A DNA stretch of 64,000 bases from Streptomyces sp. YIM 121038 (GTDB lineage: Bacteria > Actinomycetota > Actinomycetes > Streptomycetales > Streptomycetaceae): positions 1 through 64,000 of the forward strand of contig NZ_CP030771.1 in NCBI RefSeq assembly GCF_006088715.1, given 5' to 3'. Below are positions 1 through 8,445 of the stretch, piece after piece. The notes under the pieces were generated by a model. It ran no database searches and was not told the DNA's origin. It saw only the letters and a program-made list of their open reading frames with translations. The translations under genes were made by a program, and so were the position numbers. The stretch's first letter is position 1. Every line of letters starts with the position of its first letter.

Positions 1-557
1 TGTTGGTGACGTTCTCGTACTGGCCCCATTGTGGCCAGGTCGACCACCGCGTCATTCACCCACGCGTCGTCCAGGGCCGCGTCGTTGCCGGTGCTCCAGG
101 CGTCGACGATGCGGTCCCAGTGGCGGACGTTGAGGGTACGGAACTGCACGACCCGCTGGTGGGGGCGGCTGACACGGGACTGGTTCAGGGGGTGGAACTC
201 CACCCGAGTACCGCGGCCTTCACGATTGAGACGACTGGTCAGGTACCGGGCCACGTTACGGCGGCGCACCGTGCGGTAGGCCGTCTCGATGTGCTGCAGG
301 TTCTGCTTGGAGGGGCTGCGCTGGCCGGCCAGCCAGGCCTTCAGGGTGCGGTCGGTGACGGTGAGGCCGGCCGCACGGGCCGCTTCACGGGCGTGGGGGG
401 TGCGGGTGAGGTAGTGCAGACGGGCCATCAGACCACGGCGCGCGGTAATGGGCGTGGCGATGAATCCAGCGAGCCGGTCGAGCTGCCGGGCAACAGCCTC
501 GTGGCCCTTGACGCCATGGGCACCGTACTTACCGAACTCCATCGTCCTTTCCGGCAC
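1..557 (-). pseudogene. HTH protein, copy A (frameshifted, cut by window edge)
   Basis: The reading frame starts at a GTG (557) behind a strong GGAGGAGGGG-type ribosome site and matches the intact 191-residue protein at 32624-33199 along its length, starting MPER..EFGKYGA. Both carry a central helix-turn-helix-like stretch (AAGLTVTDRTLKAWL) and a basic segment (RRRNVARYL). Near bases 36-42 the frame slips: the C-terminal residues QWGQYENVTN are encoded one frame away from VVDL upstream. The copy is therefore damaged, or the base calls there are wrong. The size and the early HTH resemble Streptomyces terminal proteins (Tpg), but I do not recognise the family, so a DNA-end-binding role is only inference. 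Confidence 0.6.
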
Positions 558-832
558 TTTCCCCTCCTCCCATCACCATAATCGCTTGGTTACACACTAC
601 CGCAATTCCCGCTACTCCGCAGTGAGTTGACGGCCATTTCACAGGCTTTTCATCGCCGGAATTTCGAGGTGGTGATTGGGGTGTGTGTTCGACTGCTCGC
701 TCGGGCGAGGAGGGATGTCCCGCATCCGGCAGACAGCGCCGGGCGTGGCGGTCTAGGTTGTCACAAAAGGAAGTTGGTTGGGTGTTCGGCTGATCCGCGG
801 GCACCCCTGCAGAGCATCTCCGGGAGCTGATC
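558..832. promoter_or_regulatory. Divergent intergenic region
   Basis: This 275-base gap separates the minus-strand HTH gene from the plus-strand helicase, so it should hold two divergent promoters. It is less GC-rich than the flanking genes, especially around 570-680. I see a GGGAGC ribosome site before the GTG at 833, but no confident -35/-10 pair or operator. Confidence 0.35.
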
Positions 833-3655
833 GTGAAGGTGGATGCGGCCGTCCGGTCGGAGGCCGAGCTCGCGGCGTTCTACGACCACCAGGACGACGC
901 CGTCGCCGCCATCATGCGGGTCTACACCCCCTCCCCCAGGGCGCGGCGTCCGCGGTTCCGGGCCCAGCTGCACATGGCGCCCGGGCTGGGCAAGACGTGG
1001 GTGGCCGCGCGGATCGCGGGCCTGGTCGCGGCGCGGGGGTCGTTGCTGATGGTGGTGCCCACACGGGCGCTCCTCGAGCAGACCTACCAGGTGCTGCGCG
1101 CGGCCGGACGCGGCGGGCCGGTGATCGCGGTGTACGCGCCGCGGGACGCCGCGCTGGCCGGTGAGCCGGGGGTGCGGGTGACGACGGACCCGCGGGTGGT
1201 GGCGTGGCACGCGAACGCCTTCGCCGCCCAGGGCGGCCGGTTCACGGTGCTGGCGACGTACGCGAGCGTGGAGAACTCACTGATTGCCGGGCACCGGCTG
1301 AGTGTGGAGCGGGACGGGGCGCGGCCGCTGCCGGAATGGGACCTGCTGGTGTGCGACGAGTCCCACCACACCGAGACCTCGCGGGTGTGGGGGCGGATCA
1401 ACGAGCAGCACCTCGTGCCCGCGTGGCACCGGTTGTCGATGACGGCGACACCGCGGCTGCTGGGGGCGGTGCACTGGGATGAGCAGGGGCGGCTTCGGGC
1501 GAGTGATCCGGTGGTGCGGCTCTCAGAGCGCAGGCACGGCCCCGTCGCCTACCGGCTGGGGCTTCGGGAGGCACAGCGGCGCGGGAAGCTCGCGCACAGC
1601 CCCGTGGTGGCCGCCGAGGTCGACGAGGCGCGTCTGCGCGAGCTCGTCGCGGCGCGGGGACGGGCTGACGCGGGAGTGCGGGCGGAACTGCTCACCGCGT
1701 CGCTGGGGGCCGTGCTGCGGGCCGCAGGGCGGGTGGGGTGCCGGCGGCTGCTGACCTACCACTCCACTGTGGCTGGAGCACGCGCGGCCGCGGCCTCGCT
1801 GGCGCAGCTGGCGCGGGTGCTGCATGGGCAGGGGACGTCGGCGCCGCGGCGGGTGTGGGCCGCAGCCCTGCATGAGGGCACCCCGGCCAGGGAGCGGCAG
1901 CGGGCCTTGGCGGCGCTGGCGGCGGGCACAGATCTCCGGGGGCGGCCGGTGGACCTGGCGGTCGTGTGTTCCGTGCGGCTGCTGAGTGAAGGCGTGGATG
2001 TCCCGGCCGTCGACGCCGTCGCCCTCGTGGACCCGCGCGCGGCGCAGGGCGACCTCCTGCAGATCGCCGGACGCGCCGTGCGCTACGACCACGGGAACCC
2101 GGACAAGGTCGCCTCCATCATCGTGCCCGTCCTCCACCTCGCCCAGGCCGCTGACGACACGCTGGTCGGGCCGGACTGGGTGCCGGTGATCAACATGCTG
2201 CGCGCACTGGAGTCCTACGAACCCGACCACACCGACCGCGCAGACGAGGAGCCGGAGGGGCCGCAGGAAGCCGTACGGCGGCTGGAGCGTGCCGGGCGCA
2301 GCAGCAGCCGCGGCCCCCACCGCGTGCAGCCGGCCACGGAGGCGCGTGAGCGGGCCGAGGAACGCGCGCGCGAGCTCCAGCAGATGCTGGAGCTCACCCG
2401 GCAGCGCTCAGCGGCCGTGGTCGCGGACTGGCTGAAGATCACCGTGCTGTCCGACCCCGTCACCGCCGACACCGAACGCCTCATGCGCGCCGTCACCGCC
2501 TACCACCAGCGCACCGGGCACCTGCGGGTGCCGGTGGACTGGCAGGAATCCCTCCCCGTCGACTACAGCCGCATCCCCCTGCTCGAGAAGGAGAGCGAGG
2601 AGCAGCAGGAGCTGGCGGAGGGGCTCGGGGAGGATCTGGTGCCCGAGCTCGCGCAGGAGCCGCAGGTCGTGGTGCGGCTGGGGTGGGAGCTGGAGCGGGT
2701 ACGGCGGCAGTGGCGCCGCGACCGCGACGACCTGCGCACCCTGGTCGCAGAGCTCGGGCCCGAGGAAGGCCTGGAGGTCTGGCGCGCGCGGCCGCGGCGG
2801 ATGCCCGCGGACCTGGCTGCCCTGCTCGGCGAGTACGGGTTCGTGTGGGAACCCCGGGCCTCAGCACGGCAGCTCCTGGTCGAGGCAGCGCGGGAGTACG
2901 CGGACCGGTACGGACACCTCCTGCCCGGCATCGAGGAGACCATCAGCATCGATGGGCAGGAAGTACGCATCGGGAGACTGCTGAGCGAATGCCGCAGACC
3001 CTCCTGGGGCGCCCGGGACGAGGAGCAGGACGTTGCCCGCGTGCTGGAGAAGCTCGGCGTGTGGCGGGTGCGGGACGGCGCACCCTGGAACGCTGGGTGG
3101 GAACGCAAGCTCGTCCTCCTGGAAGCCTTCCACGCCCAGGGCGGGCGCCGCGGCGAACTCCTCACCGGACAGCGGGTCTTCCGCGGGGACGATCTCGGCA
3201 AGTGGCTGTGCGACCAGCACCGACGGTGGCCCCGGCTGGCAGAGGAGCAGCGCCAGGTGCTCCTGGAGCTGCGGATGGGGCCAGCCACGGGCGACAGGCG
3301 GGTCAAGACTGCGGGCGCGGCCCGCGTGCCACGCAGCCGCACGGAGCGGCTGATGGAAATCGTCACCGCCGCCCGCCAACACCTCGAGGAGATCGGCCCG
3401 CTCGTCGGCGAAGACGGCCGGCACTGTGTTCACGACACCTACCGGCCCCGCGTTAACGGCATCGAGGTACAGCTGCGGCGACGCCTCAACGCAGTGCGCT
3501 CCCGCTTCCCCACCTATCCCCCGCAGCAGCAGGCGCTGTTCGCAGGTCTCGGCCTGCCCTGGGCGGAGACGGCCCACGACAGCGCGCAGGAGCAGCTGGG
3601 CGGCCCGGTACCGGGGCATGCCCCGGACGGATCTGGAGGCACGATAGGGGTGTGA
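833..3655 (+). CDS. SF2 helicase with helicase-associated repeats
   Basis: A 940-residue superfamily 2 helicase. Walker A is APGLGKT (about 49-55), motif II is DESH (175-178), motif III is SMTATPR (202-208) and motif VI is QIAGRAVR (about 415-422), preceded by SEGVDVP. After about residue 500 come a Gln/Glu-rich linker and at least three helicase-associated-domain-like repeats (for example TGHLRVPVDW, then RIGRLLSECRR, then DLGKWLCDQHRRW). This layout matches helicases of accessory and subtelomeric regions in Streptomyces, including the TtrA type found near telomeres; equating it with TtrA is inference. The GTG start has GGGAGC upstream. The stop overlaps the next start (GTGA), so the two are probably co-translated. 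A decayed second copy of the C-terminal half lies at 11850-13295. Confidence 0.85.
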   Translation: MKVDAAVRSEAELAAFYDHQDDAVAAIMRVYTPSPRARRPRFRAQLHMAPGLGKTWVAARIAGLVAARGSLLMVVPTRALLEQTYQVLRAAGRGGPVIAVYAPRDAALAGEPGVRVTTDPRVVAWHANAFAAQGGRFTVLATYASVENSLIAGHRLSVERDGARPLPEWDLLVCDESHHTETSRVWGRINEQHLVPAWHRLSMTATPRLLGAVHWDEQGRLRASDPVVRLSERRHGPVAYRLGLREAQRRGKLAHSPVVAAEVDEARLRELVAARGRADAGVRAELLTASLGAVLRAAGRVGCRRLLTYHSTVAGARAAAASLAQLARVLHGQGTSAPRRVWAAALHEGTPARERQRALAALAAGTDLRGRPVDLAVVCSVRLLSEGVDVPAVDAVALVDPRAAQGDLLQIAGRAVRYDHGNPDKVASIIVPVLHLAQAADDTLVGPDWVPVINMLRALESYEPDHTDRADEEPEGPQEAVRRLERAGRSSSRGPHRVQPATEARERAEERARELQQMLELTRQRSAAVVADWLKITVLSDPVTADTERLMRAVTAYHQRTGHLRVPVDWQESLPVDYSRIPLLEKESEEQQELAEGLGEDLVPELAQEPQVVVRLGWELERVRRQWRRDRDDLRTLVAELGPEEGLEVWRARPRRMPADLAALLGEYGFVWEPRASARQLLVEAAREYADRYGHLLPGIEETISIDGQEVRIGRLLSECRRPSWGARDEEQDVARVLEKLGVWRVRDGAPWNAGWERKLVLLEAFHAQGGRRGELLTGQRVFRGDDLGKWLCDQHRRWPRLAEEQRQVLLELRMGPATGDRRVKTAGAARVPRSRTERLMEIVTAARQHLEEIGPLVGEDGRHCVHDTYRPRVNGIEVQLRRRLNAVRSRFPTYPPQQQALFAGLGLPWAETAHDSAQEQLGGPVPGHAPDGSGGTIGV

Positions 3656-4053
3656 AATGGGATACGAGCGTCGAAGTCCGCGTCGAAGCGGGCTGGCAGG
3701 CAGTGCATGCTGAGGGACGGGTGCGGGGCGAGCTGCTGGAAGCGGCTTACGAGGAACCCCGCCTGCGGCGGCTGTTTCCCTGGACTGGGATGGGAGAGCT
3801 GCACTTCAGCCGCTGTACCGAACCACGGTGGACCTGGGACATCCCTTACATTCGGCCCGCCGCTGGCGGCACCTACCGGGTCTCCGGCCCGCTACGGAGC
3901 CAGACGGTAGGCCCGGCAGCCACAGCGCGGGAGGCCATCGCCATGGTGATCCAGCACCTCCCGTCAGGCTGCGGCCCCGCTTTCCTCGGCACCCCCGAGG
4001 AACTCGCAGCTCATGAAGCCGCAACACAGAAGCAGCAGACACACGAAGGCTGA
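3652..4053 (+). CDS. DUF6193-like small protein
   Basis: A 133-residue protein starting at a GTG that overlaps the helicase stop codon. It looks like the actinomycete DUF6193 family (often labelled natural product biosynthesis protein): LRRLFPWTGMGELHFSRCT, then IPYIRPAAGGTYRV, TAREAIAMVIQHLP and CGPAFLGTP appear in the order I associate with that family. The biochemical function is unknown. Coupling to a helicase is unusual and may only reflect insertion of the pair as a unit. Family assignment is from motif memory. Confidence 0.65.
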   Translation: MKWDTSVEVRVEAGWQAVHAEGRVRGELLEAAYEEPRLRRLFPWTGMGELHFSRCTEPRWTWDIPYIRPAAGGTYRVSGPLRSQTVGPAATAREAIAMVIQHLPSGCGPAFLGTPEELAAHEAATQKQQTHEG

Positions 4054-4192
4054 AGAATCGGGCACGCGGCCGTGTGCCGGAATCTGACCGGCCAGGCCGG
4101 GAGCAAGCCGGCTGCGGCGACGTCATGAAGTTCCGTGTCCGTGGAGCAGCTGCTGCATCGGGGCGTGAGGGGTCGGCGGTCCCTTGTGCCAG

Positions 4193-5416
4193 TCAGTCCT
4201 GCTTGAGGGGGAGAATGAAGGGAAGGAATGCCAGGTGGATTTCCCGCTCGGCATCGTCGTTGGCTCGAATCACGAAGTCGTAGCGGCCGTCGGACGGCCG
4301 GGCATCAAGGGTCCGCTTGTGGTTCGGGTGCTCTTCGATCTTCTGGATCGCTTTGCGGATCGTGCTCGTCGCGTCTCCCCGTCGGATGAAGAGCAGCAGG
4401 GCGCCCTTTGAATCGCGCCACACGTGATACTTCAAGAGTTGGGTGAGTGCATCACCGACGACTTTAGGGCCGTCCCAGATTTTGCACTCCCCAATGAAGA
4501 CATTGCGGTCTTCCACACGGACCAGGATGTCCGTCTTGCCGTCCCCGTTGAACAGCTCGCCCCCGCTTGCTCCCATGAACGTGCTGTTCAAGCTGACCAA
4601 GAGCAGGTTCCTGATGTCTTCCTCGCCCAGTTTGGCGATGGTTCCAGGGGTCCGCTCGAGAGCGTTACGGGAGTGCGTAATGACGCGAATTGCCTCTTCG
4701 TAGTCCTTCTCCAGGAGTTCCCATTCGGGCTGGAACGGCTGCGCGGCTACGGGATGGCGCCGGGGCATCACCTGCCGACGGCTGACGGGAACGGAGAACG
4801 CTGGCGGCCCGTCATGCTGCCGCACAGGGATCCCGAGAGCAGCTTCGAGCTCCCGATCGGCGAGGATCTTGCGCTTCCTGAGCGACACCCGCTCGGACAC
4901 CGTCTTCCTCAGGAATTCGTTGTGGCCCGCGATCTCGGAACGTGCGCTGTCCAGGTTCTTCTCGATGATGTCGAGTTCATCATTGATCTTGTGCAGGACG
5001 ACGGCGGGGTCAGAGGTCTTCCCACGCCAGATCACCTCGATCTCTGAGCCCACGATCTTCGCGGTCTGTCCGCTCAGCAACGACGTGTAGGCACCCGGGC
5101 GGTATCTCATCAGGTCCAGGTCGCCCTCGCAGGGCACCAAGAAGGTGATCTCAGTCTGCCGGATCTCCCGGCGCCCCATGAAATCGTCAACGGTCGAGAT
5201 GTGGTCGCTCGAGGGCAGTCGCTGCATCCGGTCCCGATGCACCACGGGAGCCTGTGCTCCGTACTCATCGATCAAGTGCTCAATGATGTCGGTCTCGGGC
5301 GACGCCAACAGATCATCCGCGTCCCAGGCGTTGATCGCTTTCATGGCCTTGTCCAGGCGACCTGCAAGAAGTTGCCGGAGACTGCCTTTACCGAATGGCC
5401 CACTGTGCTCACGCAT
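4193..5416 (-). CDS. Predicted PD-(D/E)XK nuclease-like protein
   Basis: A 407-residue protein with no family I can name. Near residues 290-315 it has a restriction-nuclease-like core, TDILVRVEDRNVFIGECKIW: an Asp on one strand, then E-C-K on the next, which fits a PD-(D/E)XK active site. A Lys/Arg/Glu-rich probable coiled region lies around 130-190. Codon use is visibly less GC-rich than in the neighbouring helicase, suggesting recent acquisition. It stands alone on the minus strand, facing the helicase operon tail to tail. A defence or DNA-processing nuclease is the likeliest role, by inference from the motif only. Confidence 0.6.
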   Translation of the reverse strand: MREHSGPFGKGSLRQLLAGRLDKAMKAINAWDADDLLASPETDIIEHLIDEYGAQAPVVHRDRMQRLPSSDHISTVDDFMGRREIRQTEITFLVPCEGDLDLMRYRPGAYTSLLSGQTAKIVGSEIEVIWRGKTSDPAVVLHKINDELDIIEKNLDSARSEIAGHNEFLRKTVSERVSLRKRKILADRELEAALGIPVRQHDGPPAFSVPVSRRQVMPRRHPVAAQPFQPEWELLEKDYEEAIRVITHSRNALERTPGTIAKLGEEDIRNLLLVSLNSTFMGASGGELFNGDGKTDILVRVEDRNVFIGECKIWDGPKVVGDALTQLLKYHVWRDSKGALLLFIRRGDATSTIRKAIQKIEEHPNHKRTLDARPSDGRYDFVIRANDDAEREIHLAFLPFILPLKQD

Positions 5417-5618
5417 GCCCCCATTGTGAACACCACCACTGACAATCGGTACGAGGGCAGCGGTACGCAGGATGCGTACGGCTTCGTCGGCAGGGCGGGC
5501 CGCCGAGTCCTGGACGCAGCCGCCAGCACCAGAGGACCGAAGCCGTCGCGGTGACAGCCCCGGGCCCGCTGTGCACTTCTACGCGAGCGCCCTGCCCAAC
5601 GAGTGCCCTGCACCCTGG

Positions 5619-6336
5619 TCATGAGCCGGGGTGCCGGCGGAACACGGTCAGGCACAGGCCACACAGCACGGGTCCTTGCTCATAGAAGAACGGTGTGACC
5701 TGCTGGCGGCGGGGCGGGACGCATTCACAGGCGATCGCGAAGCGGGTACCGGACCGGGCGGTGCGCGGGGCTTCGACCATCTGGACGGCGGCTTGGAGCT
5801 GGACGGCGGCCGCGGCGTCGAGTGCGGTGATGACGTCGGTCCACCGGGCGGCCTCGGTGTCGGTGAGGATGCTGTGGGCCCTGCCGACAAAGGGGTCCGA
5901 GCGGCGGGGCGGCAGCAGACCCACCTCCCGGGCCAGGTACGCGCTTGTTGTGCCAGCGTCGGTCGCCGCCGCTGACATCGGTGATCCCCCGGTTCAGGGC
6001 CAGCCCGTGGGCGGCATGGTGCAGCAGCCCTTCCAGCATCAGACGCACTCCGTGGCTCAAGGTGGCGGCTGCGACCTGCAGTTCCATGACCAGGCGGCCG
6101 TCGCGGACGAAGCGGCGGCCTGTGCGCAGCGTGGTGCACCTGGTGGGATCGTGCTTGCTGGCGGTGGGCGGGGTGGTGACACAGATGTCCGGCACGGCCG
6201 GGTGGCGGGCGCGGATTTCCTTCCACACGGTCTCGATCGCGCTGATGATGACCGCGCCGTGGGCGACCGGTGCGGTGCTGGGCCGGACCGGCTCCAGACG
6301 GGCAGTGGCTTGGGCGGTGGGGGGCGGGCTGGTCAC
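5619..6336 (-). pseudogene. Zincin-like protein, frameshifted
   Basis: The first part (GTG at 6336 down to about 5940) reads AIETVWKEIRARHPAVPD, then a helix LLHHAAHGLALNRGITDVS and RRWHNKR. Homology then continues in another frame as YLAREVGLLPP to the stop at 5619, where a CxxC pair (VLCGLC) sits. The related actinomycete proteins I know have HEAAH in the helix, a zinc-metalloprotease-type motif; here the glutamate is histidine. The shift lies near 5935-5945 (one base extra or two missing). The frameshift and the lost catalytic Glu both argue for a dead gene, unless the shift is a sequencing error. Confidence 0.55.
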
Positions 6337-6404
6337 GGCGTGGTGCCTTCCGAGGTGGGTGGGATCCGCGGGCCCGCGATTGCAGGGCTCGGGGGAGGTT
6401 GTAT

Positions 6405-6546
6405 CGGGTGTGAGGCCTGGTAGGCGTTGGGGGCGCGGGCGCGGCGGGGGCGGGGGTGTTGTCGGGGGGCTGGGGGGGTCCATCTCGTCCAGGCCGTCCA
6501 GGACCGGCAGTACCAGGTGGTGGCGGACCACAGCGAACGTCCGCAA
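6405..6546 (-). pseudogene. Remnant of a NACHT-type NTPase
   Basis: The minus strand encodes VVRHHLVLPVLDGLDEMDPP, which closely matches the Walker B region of NACHT NTPases of the STAND class. About 25 codons later, one frame away, ARAPNAYQ matches the segment that normally follows. Nothing recognisable remains on either side. I read it as a leftover of a deleted defence-type NACHT gene; the short length limits certainty. Confidence 0.4.
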
Positions 6547-6628
6547 CGCCCGCTGATGACCCCTCTATGTCGTTTCTTTTGGATCATCTGGTCGCGATGA
6601 TCCGACGTGCCCCGTCTGCTGGAGGTGC

Positions 6629-6657
6629 CCGCCGGGGCGGGTGTTTTGCCCCGGCGG
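6629..6657 (-). terminator. Hairpin downstream of 6674-6925
   Basis: Perfect 10-bp inverted repeat (CCGCCGGGGC and its complement) with a 9-base loop, 17 bases past the stop of the minus-strand gene at 6674. No clear T-run, as is common in Streptomyces. Confidence 0.5.
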
Positions 6658-6673
6658 TGGTGAGCCGTCCTGA

Positions 6674-6925
6674 TCAGGGGTTGTCGCCGTCCGGCGGCGG
6701 GGGCGCGGACTGCTGGATACGTTCGCGCTCGACATCAGCGTTGATCTTCGTGCGGCGGGTCTCGCCGCGCTGCTCAAGGTGCGTCTTGACCATGGTTCCG
6801 GTCTGGCGCACCGTCTCGACGCCCACGGCGCCGGTGGCCATCGCCTCGTAGCAGGCGGAGCCGACCAGCGATTCGTTGAGTGCGGGATCGTAAGGATGGC
6901 CCGGGGTGGGCCCATTCGTCGTCAT
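6674..6925 (-). CDS. Small hypothetical protein
   Basis: An 83-residue ORF with consistent high-GC third positions. The sequence has a likely helix (LVGSACYEAMATGAVGVE) and a charged tail (RTKINADVERERIQQ) ending in prolines. No signal peptide, membrane segment or known domain was seen. It is divergent from the paralog pair at 7138-8003 and is followed by a hairpin. Its coding status rests on codon bias and the terminator, not on homology. Confidence 0.5.
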   Translation of the reverse strand: MTTNGPTPGHPYDPALNESLVGSACYEAMATGAVGVETVRQTGTMVKTHLEQRGETRRTKINADVERERIQQSAPPPPDGDNP

Positions 6926-7137
6926 GACCTCATGTTCTGGGCCCGGCGCCTCACCGAGCCAGCATCTGCGGCCGAACGGGTGGGTGTACCGGAGGGCTGG
7001 AGGGTGCAGTGCCCGTGTTCAGCCCCAGGGGTGGCCTGACAGATTTAGCCGAACGGGCTCCCCGGGCCGTGCCGGGGCGATAGACCGGACATGACGAACA
7101 GTCAAGCACCGGGACGCCCGCAGGGAGGGAGCACCAC

Positions 7138-7626
7138 ATGACACGTGCTGCAGAGGGTCGCGGAGTGGAGGGGAGTCAAGACGGTTCGATGACCGAGACC
7201 GAGTCGATCTTCACGCTGCCGTACACCGCCGACATCACCCGCGCCGACGTCGATGCATTGGACGCCTTCATGACCGCCCGGCTGCACGAGCTGCGCCTGG
7301 CGCACCGCAACGACCCCGAGGTCTGCCGGGTAACCCACGGCCTGGGGGCCGCGATCAATCGGCAGCTGTTCGAGCTGCGCCGCGACTTCGCCGACGACGG
7401 CACCGCCGAGGCGCTGGAGGCCCGGATGGGGCACTGGAACGAGCTCTGCCGGCTCACCGCGGGCTGGCGGGACACCGAGGGATATGACGTCGACCGCTGG
7501 CAGCAAGTCGCTTTCCGCGAAGCCCGGCAGGCTGCCGAGGCAAAGAACCACAGCGACTGGTGGGAGGCCCAGCAGGCGGCGGATGCGGTGGTGGCGGACG
7601 AGCGCGCCCGGCGGGCCCACCCATGA
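7138..7626 (+). CDS. Hypothetical protein, paralog of the next gene
   Basis: A 162-residue soluble protein. ATG at 7138 has GGGAGGGAG seven bases upstream; an internal ATG at 7189 is less well placed. It shares a pattern with the next gene: ITRADVDALDAFM against LTWADVEAVHDYL, and WRDTEGYDVDRWQQVAF against WRGAEGYDARRWLQLTY. They are therefore tandem paralogs of one family I do not recognise. The stop overlaps the next ATG (ATGA), indicating translational coupling and possibly a hetero-oligomer. Confidence 0.65.
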   Translation: MTRAAEGRGVEGSQDGSMTETESIFTLPYTADITRADVDALDAFMTARLHELRLAHRNDPEVCRVTHGLGAAINRQLFELRRDFADDGTAEALEARMGHWNELCRLTAGWRDTEGYDVDRWQQVAFREARQAAEAKNHSDWWEAQQAADAVVADERARRAHP

Positions 7627-8003
7627 CCGCGGACCGGCCGGTGTGCCTGCTGCGCTACGCCGACGAGCTGACCTGGGCCGACGTCGAGGCGGTCCACGAC
7701 TACCTCATGGATGGGGTCCGCCCGCTGGCCTACGACGGCCCGTCCGGCAACGCACAGAGGACCGCCCTCGGCTTCGCCACCGCGCTCACCCACCTGGCCG
7801 CCGCCCTGCACCACGACCTCCTCTACCGGCAGAGCGCCGGGCCTGCCGTCGAGGCCGAGCGGCTGCGCCGGGTGCGCGCCACCTGGAACAGCGTGTGGCA
7901 CCTGGCCGCTCCGTGGCGCGGCGCCGAGGGCTACGACGCCCGGCGCTGGCTCCAGCTCACCTATCTCACCCGCCACGACGAGAAGGAGCACACCGCCCGA
8001 TGA
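7623..8003 (+). CDS. Hypothetical protein, paralog of the previous gene
   Basis: A 126-residue protein coupled to the gene before it by a 4-base overlap. Predicted mostly helical, cytosolic, with no signal or membrane segment. The conserved core is WNSVWHLAAPWRGAEGYDARRW. Function unknown; the pair and the small gene at 8107 run in one direction and may form an operon. Confidence 0.65.
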   Translation: MTADRPVCLLRYADELTWADVEAVHDYLMDGVRPLAYDGPSGNAQRTALGFATALTHLAAALHHDLLYRQSAGPAVEAERLRRVRATWNSVWHLAAPWRGAEGYDARRWLQLTYLTRHDEKEHTAR

Positions 8004-8106
8004 GCATCCTGCAGGCCACCGCCGACGCCGCGGCCACGCCCGAGACAAGGGAGCATGTGACGGGCGCTCAGCCCGGCGGCCGTCAGCGGACTCGGGAGGC
8101 GAATGG

Positions 8107-8331
8107 ATGGCGTTGCTAGCCGCGCTCGGCGACGGCGGCCAGCGCATCACCGTCCACGTCGCCGACCAGGACGGCGCCGCACTCGTCATGGCGCTCTCCC
8201 ACCAGGACGGGCCCGGCCCAAGCGGCGAGGCGTTCCTGGAGGAGATCGCTGCGCTGGGGGTGCTTTCCTGCGGGGCCGACACCGGACGCGACGAGCCGGG
8301 CAACCGGCTCTGGGCTCTGCTGGAGCTGTAG
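8107..8331 (+). CDS. Small conserved hypothetical protein
   Basis: A 74-residue protein starting MALLAALGDGG with a GGGAGG site just upstream, ending in WALLEL. The string AFLEEIAALGVLSCGAD recurs, out of context, at about 46020-46100 (EEAFLEAVAALGVLSCGAA), so this is a family that has left debris elsewhere in the window. No catalytic motif is visible. Probably the last gene of the run from 7138. Confidence 0.55.
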   Translation: MALLAALGDGGQRITVHVADQDGAALVMALSHQDGPGPSGEAFLEEIAALGVLSCGADTGRDEPGNRLWALLEL

Positions 8332-8445
8332 GCCAGGCTCGTAGAGGTCGTCTCACAGGTAGCGGATGTATTCCAGCTGGTCGCTGGCGAGCCACTGGGC
8401 TCCGTCCGGGCCGCCCGGCCCCTGCCGTTGGTGGAGTCGGTTGCG

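Noticed and set aside
3..581. 192-residue plus-strand ORF at the left edge
   Set aside because: Antisense to the HTH gene copy; the minus-strand frame matches the intact copy at 32624, and the same antisense ORF appears opposite that copy too.
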